NCBI GenBank assembly: GCA_913060985.1
Contig: CAJXTQ010000031.1
Span: 1-7,174, forward strand
Length of the DNA stretch: 7,174 nucleotides
Reading direction: 5' to 3'
Source of the DNA: an uncultured Micrococcales bacterium
GTDB lineage: Bacteria > Actinomycetota > Actinomycetes > Actinomycetales > Microbacteriaceae
In this document: piece after piece, positions 1 to 6,737 of the stretch
Numbering within the stretch: the stretch's first letter is position 1
How the letters are laid out: each line of letters begins with the position of its first letter
Notes under the pieces: model-generated
What the model was told of the DNA's origin: nothing
The model's database searches: none
Seen by the model: only the letters and a program-made list of their open reading frames with translations
Program-made: the position numbers and the translations under genes

Positions 1-1540
1 CCTCGGCTCTTTCCAATGCAGCCGCGGTTCTCAAAGAAGCATAGAAATCAGCTCCATACTGCCTGTGGGTCCTTCTTCGAATACCGGCGGTGTCAATAAA
101 GCGCCAGGCTTTGCCACCAATTTCGACCTGCTCATCAATTGGATCTCTGGTAGTTCCCGCAATATCGCTAACAACCGCCCTATTTACTCCGGTGGCCTTG
201 TTCAGAAGCGAGCTTTTTCCAACGTTTGGTCTTCCAATTAGAGCAACTCTTCTTGCAGTGGTGTCGATTTCGTCGGCGACCTGAGAGCTTTCAGGAAGGT
301 TTCCAACCACAACGTCCAATAGGTCAGCAACTCCCCGACCATGCAGCGCGCTGACTCCATACGGCTCCCCAAGACCAAGAGACCAAAGACTTGCAACTTC
401 TGGATCCAGCCGCTCATCGTCTACTTTGTTGGCAACCAGATAGACAGGCTTGCCTGATTTTCTGAGCATTCGAACAACCTGCTCATCACTTGCTGTGGCG
501 CCAACCATTGCATCGACCACAAACATCACCGCATCACTCAGTTCAACGGCAACTTCGGCCTGTCCTGCAATTGATGCCTCCAGGCCCCTGACGTCGACTT
601 CCCAGCCTCCGGTGTCTACCAGCGTGTACTCTTTGTCGTTCCACTCAGCTTTGTAACTAACTCGATCTCGGGTGATGCCTGGCTCATCTTTTACCACAGC
701 CTCACGTCTTCCAAGAATTCTGTTTACAAGGGCTGATTTACCAACATTGGGTCTTCCAACTATGGCAACAACCGGAGGTGGTGGCCTGAAGCCGGTTTGC
801 TCCAGCTCCCGGTCTAAAAGATCAAGGTCTTCCTCATCAAGCTCAAAATCTTCAAGCTGTTGCTTATAAAACTCTTCGTCTTCAGATGATTCCTCGTCCA
901 CGAGGTTTTCCACCAATTCCAAAACCCTGTCCACCACCTGGTCAAAATTCATCAGGGTCGAGTCAACTAGCTCAACGCCCTCGGCAGGCTTCAAAAAATC
1001 AACCGCCTGCGCGTCACGCTTATCTCTTTGTGAAACTGTTTTCGTGAGGTCATCACCAGACAGCCCATTCTCGCCGGCCCTGCGTGCAAGCCTGACCTCC
1101 TCATCTGCCGTGAGAAGAATTCTGAGCTGTGCTTCGGGGGCGATCACAGTTGTGACATCTCGCCCCTCAACAACGATCCCATCTCTGCGGCAACTTTGAA
1201 TTCGTTTTTGCGCATCGGCGACCATCCAGTTTCGAACAGCCTGGTTGGTTGAGTAGTCACTAACCGAAGCCGAGACCTCAGCTGAACGAATCTCTTCAGT
1301 GACATCGCTCTCCCCGAGACGAACCCAGTAGTTTTCTGGGTCGTCACTGATTTGGTAGTCAAACCTACTGAGTAGGTTTTCTGTTTCAAGCTCTGGGTTT
1401 CTAAGAGCAAATAGAGTGAGTGCCCGATAGCCGGCGCCAGTATCCAAATATCCATAGCCCAAGCTTGCGGCAACTTCTTTGCTTACAGATGATTTGCCGC
1501 TTCCGGCAGGACCATCGATCCCAATTACAAATTCACTCAA
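1..1540 (-). CDS. cmk-der: Fused cytidylate kinase - GTPase Der (bifunctional), 3' end outside window
   Basis: One uninterrupted frame of 513 codons runs from a TTG at 1540 through base 2 and is still open at the left edge. Residues 1 to about 212 are cytidylate kinase (CMP/dCMP to CDP/dCDP with ATP): P-loop GPAGSGKS at 10-17, YLDTGAGYRA at 31-40, EGRDVT at 125-130 and a C-terminal DST motif at 193-195. A very acidic linker follows (about 213-248). Then comes Der/EngA, the tandem GTPase of 50S subunit maturation: first G domain with GRPNVGKS 262-269, DTGG 309-312 and NKVD 371-374; second with GRPNVGKS 436-443 and DTAG 483-486. The rest of G domain 2 and the KH-like domain lie beyond the edge. 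The TTG start is chosen because GGAG sits six bases upstream and the protein then opens MSEFVIGIDG, as in Cmk. TTGA overlaps the tyrA stop by four bases. The same fusion is annotated in other Actinobacteria. Confidence 0.96.
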   Translation of the reverse strand, partial: MSEFVIGIDGPAGSGKSSVSKEVAASLGYGYLDTGAGYRALTLFALRNPELETENLLSRFDYQISDDPENYWVRLGESDVTEEIRSAEVSASVSDYSTNQAVRNWMVADAQKRIQSCRRDGIVVEGRDVTTVIAPEAQLRILLTADEEVRLARRAGENGLSGDDLTKTVSQRDKRDAQAVDFLKPAEGVELVDSTLMNFDQVVDRVLELVENLVDEESSEDEEFYKQQLEDFELDEEDLDLLDRELEQTGFRPPPPVVAIVGRPNVGKSALVNRILGRREAVVKDEPGITRDRVSYKAEWNDKEYTLVDTGGWEVDVRGLEASIAGQAEVAVELSDAVMFVVDAMVGATASDEQVVRMLRKSGKPVYLVANKVDDERLDPEVASLWSLGLGEPYGVSALHGRGVADLLDVVVGNLPESSQVADEIDTTARRVALIGRPNVGKSSLLNKATGVNRAVVSDIAGTTRDPIDEQVEIGGKAWRFIDTAGIRRRTHRQYGADFYASLRTAAALERAE

Positions 1541-2604
1541 GCTAATCTCCAGCCCAGTTCAGTCAGCTCGGCGACGAGTTTTTCAAAACTCTCGGGCAAA
1601 ACATCCAGTTCGGCCAAGCCTATCTGAGCACCAGGCGAGTGCTCCAGTCGCAAATCCTCAATGTTTACGCCAATTGAACCTATCTCATTGAACAGTCGTC
1701 CGAGCTCTCCTGGTTTATCATCAACCATCACAACAACTGTTTGGTAGCCGCGGTTTTTACCCCCATGCTTGCCAGGAATTCTGGCTGCCCCGTCGTTACC
1801 CTCGGTCAGTAATTGATAAACACCTTTGAGGCCTCCGCCGCTTGCTAGGGACTCTATCTGTTCCGCTGCATCATTTAGGCGATCGGCTAAAGATCTGACA
1901 AATGGCGCGAGTGATTGGGAGTTCTTTGCAAGAATCTGCGTCCAAAGCTCCGGATTGCTGGATGCAATTCTGGTCATATCCCGAAGCCCCTGGCCGCTGA
2001 GCTCAATGTCCTGCTGATCTTGATCCAAAAGTTCAGAGGCAAGAATGGAGCTCAGAAGTTGAGGCAGGTGAGAGGTGAGCGCTACCGCCCTATCGTGTTG
2101 CTCATAACTTAGCTCAATGGGAGTCGCCCCCACCAAACGAACAAGGCTTCTGACTTTATACAGGGCATCGGAGTTATTCTCTGCAGCGCAGATCACCCAG
2201 GGCCTGGAGAAAAACAAATCCGCTTGAGCTGCAATCGCCCCTCCTCGCTCACGCCCGGCCATTGGGTGACCTCCAACATACCTTCCGGTATCTGTAGAGA
2301 GCTTTTTCAGCTCTTCCAAAATTGATCCCTTTACGCTCGCTACATCTGTAACCACGGCATCCGGATGAGCCTCTATTTCGAAGGCAAGCTGGGAAGCGGT
2401 TTTATCTGGTGGGAGGCAAACCACCACCAAATCGGGTTCGCGGTCAATAGCTTCACTACCTGCACCATATTCAATGGCAAGTCTTAGGTTTGTCGAGGAA
2501 TTATCCTCCAGCCAAACAGGGATATCGTGCCTTCTCAGCGCCAGACCGATACTGGTGCCGATTAGTCCAGCACCAACAATTTTGACGCTTCTAAGTTCAC
2601 TCAC
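1537..2604 (-). CDS. tyrA: Prephenate dehydrogenase with C-terminal ACT domain
   Basis: 355 residues. It oxidatively decarboxylates prephenate to 4-hydroxyphenylpyruvate with NAD(P)+, the step that commits chorismate-derived carbon to tyrosine. The N-terminal Rossmann fold shows GAGLIGTSIG at 11-20. Family active-site motifs follow: TDVASVKG at 86-93, GGHPMAG at 111-117, SHLPQ at 178-182 and RDMTRIA at 208-214 (its Arg212 is the expected prephenate ligand). Family members often have His where Gln182 stands. An ACT domain fills about 287-355 (VVVMVDDKPGELGRLF onward) and is probably the site of tyrosine feedback. The GTG start at 2604 overlaps the aroH stop as GTGA and puts the protein at the usual length, just before the Rossmann strand. 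The frame stays open to 2685, but that extension lies within aroH and has no family similarity. Only a weak GGA precedes the start, so coupling to aroH translation is likely. Confidence 0.93.
   Translation of the reverse strand: MSELRSVKIVGAGLIGTSIGLALRRHDIPVWLEDNSSTNLRLAIEYGAGSEAIDREPDLVVVCLPPDKTASQLAFEIEAHPDAVVTDVASVKGSILEELKKLSTDTGRYVGGHPMAGRERGGAIAAQADLFFSRPWVICAAENNSDALYKVRSLVRLVGATPIELSYEQHDRAVALTSHLPQLLSSILASELLDQDQQDIELSGQGLRDMTRIASSNPELWTQILAKNSQSLAPFVRSLADRLNDAAEQIESLASGGGLKGVYQLLTEGNDGAARIPGKHGGKNRGYQTVVVMVDDKPGELGRLFNEIGSIGVNIEDLRLEHSPGAQIGLAELDVLPESFEKLVAELTELGWRLA
1547..1550 (-). promoter_or_regulatory. Ribosome binding site for cmk-der
   Basis: GGAG lies inside the last codons of tyrA and is separated by six bases (ATTAGC) from the TTG at 1540. 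It decides the start, because no ATG or GTG in this frame lies near the Cmk N-terminus. Confidence 0.7.
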
Positions 2605-2963
2605 TGCGCGAGATCCAACCTCAATGCCTCTGCTCCGCGAAGGTATATGTGCTTTATCTCGCTCCTTGGTGTGTCGATGTCGCAAGTCATCATCAGACGA
2701 ATAACCCTTGGCATAGCGCCTTCAACGTCCATCTCTATTCCACACATCAAAGGGACATCTCCAAGCCCAAGCTCCCGAGCGGCAAGTGCTGGAAACTCAC
2801 TGTGAATATCTTGGGTTGCAGAAAAATAAATTGAAACCAGCTGCGATGAGTGGACATCGTTGTCATGCATCACTTTCGTAATAAGTTCTGCAGTCCTGCG
2901 AAGAAGATGGTCGCGCTCATCCCGCTCTAATTGAGTTGCTCCGCGAATTGCTCTGTAAGCCAT
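2601..2963 (-). CDS. aroH: AroH-class (monofunctional) chorismate mutase
   Basis: 120 residues, full length for the Bacillus subtilis AroH class, a trimer with a pseudo-alpha/beta-barrel fold. It rearranges chorismate to prephenate, the substrate of the adjacent TyrA. The family opening is clear (YRAIRGATQLERDE, 3-16), followed by FPALAAR at 57-63, VPLMCGIEMDVEG at 70-82 and a C-terminal IYLRGAEALRLDL at 106-118. Active-site residues known from B. subtilis AroH have counterparts: Arg7, Arg63, Cys74, Glu77, Arg89 and Tyr107. The ATG start follows the rluB stop by two bases and has AAGGA six bases upstream. Its stop overlaps the tyrA start by four bases, so two consecutive pathway enzymes are translationally coupled. 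This is not an AroQ-type mutase, which is all-helical and lacks these motifs. Confidence 0.95.
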   Translation of the reverse strand: MAYRAIRGATQLERDERDHLLRRTAELITKVMHDNDVHSSQLVSIYFSATQDIHSEFPALAARELGLGDVPLMCGIEMDVEGAMPRVIRLMMTCDIDTPRSEIKHIYLRGAEALRLDLAQ

Positions 2964-2965
2964 GT

Positions 2966-3694
2966 CTAGTCCTTTTTGCTGGTCGCCTCTATCAAAGCGC
3001 TAACCTCCAGCTTACCCAGCTCGCGGGCATCGCCTGGACGCAAAGTTCCAAGTTTTATGGGACCAAACTGCTGCCTAATTAGGTCTTTTACCGGATGTCC
3101 CACTTCGTCCAGCATCCTTCGAACAATCCTGTTTTTTCCGGAGTGGATTGTTATCTCAACCAAACTCATTTGATTTCCACTGTCAATCAACTTTGCTCTA
3201 TCGGCGCTGATTGCTCCATCCTCCAGTTCAATTCCTGATAGCAGCTTGGCAATTGTTGCCTGCTGCACAGTTCCCTGAACTCTTGCAACATAAACCTTCG
3301 GAACTTCAAATGAGGGATGTGTCAGCTGGTTGGCTAATTCTCCGTCATTTGTCATCAGTAACAGACCAGAAGTGTCAGCATCGAGACGGCCTACATTGAA
3401 AACTCTCTCGTATTCACTGAAGAAATTACTGAGATCCTGTCTACCCTCATCATCACGCATGCTGGATATGACTCCAAGTGGTTTATTGAAAGCTAAATAC
3501 AGCTTTTCGGTATCAACCTGTACGGGCTTACCCCTAACCTCCAATTTGTCAGTGGTTGGGTCAATCTTTGTCCCAAGCTCGGTAATAACTTTGCCGTTTA
3601 CCTTCACCAAGCCCTTGATAATTAGCTCTTCACTGGCTCGTCTGGATGCAACTCCAGCGTGAGCCATTGCCTTCTGCAATCGCATCTCAGTCAT
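2966..3694 (-). CDS. rluB: RluB/RsuA-family rRNA pseudouridine synthase
   Basis: 242 residues. It isomerises a specific uridine in rRNA to pseudouridine; RluB acts on 23S rRNA helix 80-90 region positions, RsuA on 16S. An S4 RNA-binding domain occupies about 4-60 (MRLQKAMAHAGVASRRASEE, then GLVKVNGK). The catalytic domain follows: LAFNKPLGV at 67-75, VGRLDADTSGLLLMTNDGEL at 101-120 with Asp105 as the expected nucleophile, and GKNRIVRRM at 186-194. The start at 3694 is preferred: GGGG lies seven bases upstream and the protein opens MTEMRLQ. ATG 3685 is an alternative, and ATG 3709 would add five unsupported residues. The frame overlaps scpB by eight bases. The place after scpB matches Rv1711 in M. 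tuberculosis. Family membership is certain; the exact target base is inferred from the scpB-rluB linkage seen in many bacteria. Confidence 0.92.
   Translation of the reverse strand: MTEMRLQKAMAHAGVASRRASEELIIKGLVKVNGKVITELGTKIDPTTDKLEVRGKPVQVDTEKLYLAFNKPLGVISSMRDDEGRQDLSNFFSEYERVFNVGRLDADTSGLLLMTNDGELANQLTHPSFEVPKVYVARVQGTVQQATIAKLLSGIELEDGAISADRAKLIDSGNQMSLVEITIHSGKNRIVRRMLDEVGHPVKDLIRQQFGPIKLGTLRPGDARELGKLEVSALIEATSKKD
2970..2974 (-). promoter_or_regulatory. Ribosome binding site for aroH
   Basis: AAGGA, six bases before the ATG at 2963. It is embedded in the last lysine and aspartate codons of the pseudouridine synthase gene, so the upstream gene's end doubles as the aroH initiation signal. 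Confidence 0.75.
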
Positions 3695-4235
3695 CCAAAG
3701 ACCCCACATCTGGAAGCATGGGTGAGATCTTCGGAAGCTCCGACAGGGAATTGATTGCCAAAAGCTCTAGGGTGTACTGGGTTGTTTCAAAAAGTGCGGC
3801 ACCGGTGTCCTGGTCGGTTTCGCGATGCTCAATCAACCCTCTGGATTGCAAAGTCTTAATCGAGCTGTCGACGCTAACCCCGCGAATTTGAGAAATCTGC
3901 CCGCGCGAAATTGGTTGCCTGTAGGCGATGATGGCCAATGTTTCCAAGGCAGCTTGAGAGAGCTTGCTGGGAGCCTCCGAAGATAACAACTTCTCAAGTC
4001 CCCAGTCGTGTTTCTGGTTTATATAGACCCTCCAACCACCGCCAACTTCGCGTATTTCGTAACCTCTTCCAACTCCATCAGCGTGCTCGGCTAGTTCCTT
4101 AATCAACGCCTCGATCTCAGATTGAACCTCAGCAATTGGAGCCTGCACCGCACCAGCAATTGTTACCGTTGGAAGAGGTGTTTCGGCAGCAATCAAGATT
4201 GCTTCAATGGCAGATCGAAGCTGCGGATCACTCAT
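3687..4235 (-). CDS. scpB: Segregation and condensation protein ScpB
   Basis: 182 residues, the usual size for a winged-helix kite subunit. ScpB dimers bind the ScpA kleisin, which bridges the SMC heads, forming the bacterial condensin that compacts and individualises chromosomes. Two winged-helix domains are expected at about 4-75 and 90-160. The diagnostic core is LSQAALETLAIIAYRQPISR at 92-111, then GQISQIRGVSVDSSIKTL at 112-129. The C-terminal part has the actinobacterial form TGAALFETTQYTLELLAINS at 144-163 followed by LSELP. Of two in-frame ATGs, 4235 is chosen because GGAG lies six bases upstream; for ATG 4241 the GGAG would be directly adjacent to the codon. The start overlaps scpA by eight bases. 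A further upstream in-frame start at 4283 would lie deep in scpA. Confidence 0.96.
   Translation of the reverse strand: MSDPQLRSAIEAILIAAETPLPTVTIAGAVQAPIAEVQSEIEALIKELAEHADGVGRGYEIREVGGGWRVYINQKHDWGLEKLLSSEAPSKLSQAALETLAIIAYRQPISRGQISQIRGVSVDSSIKTLQSRGLIEHRETDQDTGAALFETTQYTLELLAINSLSELPKISPMLPDVGSLDD
3702..3705 (-). promoter_or_regulatory. Ribosome binding site for rluB
   Basis: GGGG seven bases before ATG 3694, within the scpB coding end. This spacing supports 3694 over the upstream ATG at 3709. A GGA eight bases before ATG 3685 keeps that start possible. Confidence 0.5.
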
Positions 4236-5004
4236 ACTCATCTCCAATCTGCTCGGAAATGGCAGGAATTTGCAAAAGCTCAATAAGCATCGACTCGCCC
4301 TCTGTCTGACTCAATTTCACTGCTGCCTGCCTATAAAGCTCAAGGACTGCCAAAAAACTCGCAACGATGACAGGCTTCGGTTGATCGGTGACCAACTCGC
4401 TAAACCTCTTAGGTCCGCTGCGAAGTTTTAGTGCGATTCTCTCCGCCTGATCTTTGACGCTAATTTTGTCAACATGCAGGTGGTCTACTCTTGGCGAATC
4501 ATCAAATGAGAGTAACTGCTCGGCTAGTTTGGCCAGAGACTCGGGATCCGCAGTGAATTTCAGAGGTGGTTTGATGTCTTTGTATTTGTTTTCCAGACTC
4601 GCCATTCGCTGAAATCTTGTGGACTCGCTGAGTAGTCTGTGTTGCAACCAGGAGGATGCCTCTTTGAATGCCTTGTATTGCAGCAATCTAGCAAACAGCA
4701 GATCTCTGGCCTCCAGCGCCCTTACGTCTTCAGCGTCAACGAGCTCGCCACTTGGCAAAAGACTAGCCAGTTTGTAATCAATTAGCGTTGCCGCAACCAC
4801 CAAGAATTCGCTCGCCCTATCAAGACCCAGGGATTTTTCAATCCCACGAACATAAACGAGAAATTCGTCGGTTACCTTTGACAGGGCAATCTCTGTGACA
4901 TCCAGTTCATGTTTTGAAATCAACTGCAAAAGCAGATCGAAAGGTCCTTCGAAATTATCTAACTGGAGCTGAAAATCGCTGGAGCTCTCAAGCTGCAAAG
5001 CCAC
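4228..5004 (-). CDS. scpA: Segregation and condensation protein ScpA (kleisin)
   Basis: About 258 residues. This is the kleisin of the SMC-ScpAB complex: its N-terminal helices contact the SMC neck, its C-terminal winged helix binds the other SMC head, and ScpB binds the middle. The family signature FEGPFDLLLQLI is at 18-29, with helical ITEIALSKVTDEFL-like sequence at 38-49 and YKLASLLP at 77-84. The C-terminal winged helix spans about 183-235 (VIVASFLAVLELYRQ at 212-226). The start is uncertain. GTG 5004 has AGGGAG ten bases upstream and gives a 17-base overlap with parA. TTG 4998 and TTG 5025 are also in frame; 5025 adds an N-terminus (LPGRWWR) that is only parA sequence read in another frame. 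The scpA-scpB order and overlap are typical. Confidence 0.94.
   Translation of the reverse strand: MALQLESSSDFQLQLDNFEGPFDLLLQLISKHELDVTEIALSKVTDEFLVYVRGIEKSLGLDRASEFLVVAATLIDYKLASLLPSGELVDAEDVRALEARDLLFARLLQYKAFKEASSWLQHRLLSESTRFQRMASLENKYKDIKPPLKFTADPESLAKLAEQLLSFDDSPRVDHLHVDKISVKDQAERIALKLRSGPKRFSELVTDQPKPVIVASFLAVLELYRQAAVKLSQTEGESMLIELLQIPAISEQIGDEYE
4242..4245 (-). promoter_or_regulatory. Ribosome binding site for scpB
   Basis: GGAG, six bases upstream of ATG 4235 and inside the last codons of scpA. It discriminates between the two closely spaced ATG codons at 4241 and 4235. Confidence 0.7.
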
Positions 5005-5812
5005 GCGCCACCATCTCCCTGGCAACCCTGCGATAGCTCTCCGCGGCGGTTGAGTTAGGGGCGTAAGAAGTTATTGCCTTTTTGGCAACAGTTGCATCTG
5101 GGAATTTCACTGTCCTGGAAATGGCCGTGTCGAAAACCTGTCCACTGAATGCCTCCTGCAACCTTTCCAGAACTTCCTTGGAGTGCAAAGTACGAGGATC
5201 GTACATAGTCGGCAATATTCCATCAGTCTGCAATGCGGGGTTGAGTCTCGAGCGCACCTTGTCAATGGTTTGTATCAACAGTGCTACACCCCTGAGGGCA
5301 AAATATTCTGTAGCCATTGGAATCATTACTCCGTGGGCCGCTACCAAAGCGTTTACAGTGAGCAATCCAAGTGAGGGCTGGCAATCGATAAACACCACGT
5401 CGTAATCATCTAAAACCGGACGGAGAATGTTTGCCAGGATGCTCTCTCTGCTCATTTCTCCGACCAAGTGCACCTCTGCTGCACTGAGGTCGATATTTGC
5501 AGGCACAACATCCATATTTGGGTGATCCGTATTTTGGATGGCGTCTTTTATTTTTAGCTTGCTATCCATCATCAGGTCATAAATGGTGGTGGCGTCATTT
5601 GCGTTTACGCCGGTGGCGGCGCTTAGTGCCCCTTGCGGATCAAAATCAATTAGCAGCACCTTGCGACCATAATCGGCCAAGGCGGCAGCAACATTAATCG
5701 TGGTGGTGGTCTTTCCAACCCCACCTTTTTGGTTGCACATAGCTACTACACGGGCGGGTCCATGAGTCGATAATTCCTCCGGAACCGGAAACTGTTTAGA
5801 AGAAATATTCAC
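4988..5812 (-). CDS. parA: ParA/MinD-family ATPase (orphan ParA beside scpAB)
   Basis: 274 residues. This is a deviant-Walker ATPase that dimerises on ATP and usually binds DNA nonspecifically to position chromosomes, septa or other cargo. Motifs: KGGVGKTT at 29-36 with the signature lysine, LLIDFDPQG at 53-61, and Walker B VVFIDCQPSLG at 139-149. An actinobacterial N-terminal tail (about 1-20, ending HGPA) precedes the fold. No parB follows; scpA does. This matches Rv1708 of M. tuberculosis and the ParA-like PldP of Corynebacterium, which affects division-site placement. That makes it more likely an accessory segregation or division protein than the canonical parAB partner near oriC. GTG 5812 (GGAGG eight bases upstream) is preferred; TTG 5815 (five bases) is an alternative adding one residue. 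The function is inferred from homology and context. Confidence 0.9.
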   Translation of the reverse strand: MNISSKQFPVPEELSTHGPARVVAMCNQKGGVGKTTTTINVAAALADYGRKVLLIDFDPQGALSAATGVNANDATTIYDLMMDSKLKIKDAIQNTDHPNMDVVPANIDLSAAEVHLVGEMSRESILANILRPVLDDYDVVFIDCQPSLGLLTVNALVAAHGVMIPMATEYFALRGVALLIQTIDKVRSRLNPALQTDGILPTMYDPRTLHSKEVLERLQEAFSGQVFDTAISRTVKFPDATVAKKAITSYAPNSTAAESYRRVAREMVARGFAA

Positions 5813-5820
5813 CAATTGAA

Positions 5821-5825
5821 CCTCC
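5821..5825 (-). promoter_or_regulatory. Ribosome binding site for parA
   Basis: GGAGG, the strongest Shine-Dalgarno match in the window. It lies in the 23-base gap after the xerD stop, with eight bases to GTG 5812 or five to TTG 5815, so it does not fully settle the start. Confidence 0.8.
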
Positions 5826-5835
5826 GCTCCATAGC

Positions 5836-6732
5836 CTACCCCCGAGAACGCGGATGGGCCTCCATATACGCCCGCTTTAGTGAGTCTATGGTGATGAGGG
5901 TATATATCTGGGTGGTGGAAACACTTGAATGGCCCAGCAATTCCTGCACAACCCTAATATCCGCCCCACCCTCCAAAAGGTGGGTAGCGAATGAATGCCG
6001 AAGCGTATGCGGAGACACCTCAAGCTTTGCATGCTCTCCAGCTTTAGAAATTATTTGCCAAATAGACTGCCTGGAAAGCCTCCCTCCGCGTTGATTTAGA
6101 AATAATGCAGGTGTTGGCTTAGATAGCAACCCAGGTCTTACTCTTCGAAGATAAGAGCTGACCGCGTTTTCCGCGTAGGAGCCAATTGGAACCACGCGCT
6201 CTTTATTTCCTTTTCCCCGAAGCCTTAGTAGCCCACTGTCGCCAAAATCATCAACATCCAAATCAACAACTTCGCTAACTCGCGCCCCGCATGAATACAA
6301 CAGTTCTAAAACCGCTCGATCACGAAGCTGAATTAGCTCGCCACTCTCCGGCTCCAGGGAACCGGCTGCATTTAGAAGTTGCTCAACATCCGCAATTGAA
6401 ATTGCCTTGGGAAGCCTCATTCCGAGTTTTGGAGATTTCACCAAACTTGCCGGATTAGATTCTGTGTGACCGTACTCCAGAAGGAATTTATGAAAGCCTC
6501 TGACAGATGCAAGGATTCGGGCGATTGAAGAATTGGCTTTACCTAGCCTTTGTAAATTGGCTTGGAAACTCAAGATGTCACTTGAAGCAACCGCTTTTGG
6601 ATCAGTCTTTGAAATCTTTTTTAGGTACTCAAGATAATTTGATAGATCTCGCCTGTATGCGGCTAAAGTGTTTGAACTCAGTCCTCGCTCAATCGCCAGC
6701 TGGCGAAGATACTTCTCAGCGAGTTGCTCCAA
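5836..6732 (-). CDS. xerD: Tyrosine recombinase XerD
   Basis: 298 residues, exactly XerD-sized. Together with XerC it resolves chromosome dimers at dif near the terminus by strand exchange through a covalent 3'-phosphotyrosine. The N-terminal SAM-like core-binding domain spans about 1-90 (RGLSSNTLAAYRRDLSNYL at 16-34). The catalytic domain carries the full set of active-site residues: Arg151 (SCGARVSE), Lys174 (GKGNKERVVP), His242 and Arg245 (PHTLRHSFATHLL), His268 (LLGHSS) and nucleophile Tyr277 (TTQIYT). Their spacing of 3, 23 and 9 equals that of E. coli XerD. The TTG start at 6732 lies five bases after the pyrG stop, with AGGGA nine bases upstream, and gives the expected MEQLAEKYL opening. 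Chromosomal housekeeping XerD is favoured over a phage or integron integrase by its position between pyrG and parA-scpAB. Confidence 0.94.
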   Translation of the reverse strand: MEQLAEKYLRQLAIERGLSSNTLAAYRRDLSNYLEYLKKISKTDPKAVASSDILSFQANLQRLGKANSSIARILASVRGFHKFLLEYGHTESNPASLVKSPKLGMRLPKAISIADVEQLLNAAGSLEPESGELIQLRDRAVLELLYSCGARVSEVVDLDVDDFGDSGLLRLRGKGNKERVVPIGSYAENAVSSYLRRVRPGLLSKPTPALFLNQRGGRLSRQSIWQIISKAGEHAKLEVSPHTLRHSFATHLLEGGADIRVVQELLGHSSVSTTQIYTLITIDSLKRAYMEAHPRSRG

Positions 6733-6737
6733 ATTTG

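Noticed and set aside
31..40. Met-to-Gly change in the Cmk DTGAMYR-like motif (residue 37; window bases 1430-1432)
   Set aside because: This position varies in the family (Met, Ile, Ala seen), so Gly is not evidence of lost function. Coordinates given for this entry are protein residues.
1144..1473. 109-codon minus-strand frame inside the cmk part
   Set aside because: It is a shifted-frame shadow of the Cmk coding region. Its protein has no recognisable motif, while the overlapping frame carries the Cmk motifs without interruption.
1..1540. Possible pseudogene or gene-free region, because no complete frame ends here
   Set aside because: Reading the minus strand by hand shows an intact frame of 513 codons that is simply cut by the window edge.
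2605..2685. N-terminal extension of tyrA to an upstream start
   Set aside because: The 27 extra codons lie inside aroH, encode a sequence rich in Arg, Lys and His without family similarity, and precede a normal Rossmann start. GTG 2604 gives the usual overlap and length.
3330..3662. 110-codon plus-strand frame opposite rluB
   Set aside because: It is antisense to a fully supported gene, its composition (Ser/Leu/Pro rich) is typical of antisense shadows, and it has no ribosome site or motif. The same holds for the other plus-strand frames in the window.
4236..4283. scpB start upstream at 4283 or at ATG 4241
   Set aside because: The 4283 start would overlap scpA by 56 bases and adds a non-family N-terminus. 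At 4241 the GGAG is immediately adjacent to the start codon, which is too close.
5813..5835. Terminator or promoter in the only sizeable gap (xerD-parA)
   Set aside because: The 23 bases hold a strong Shine-Dalgarno site and no inverted repeat with a T-run. They are too short for a separate promoter that could be recognised with confidence.
4988..6732. parS or dif-like site near parA and xerD
   Set aside because: No 16-base parS-like palindrome (centred on CACGTG) or dif-like inverted repeat was noticed. None is expected here, since dif lies at the terminus and parS near the origin.
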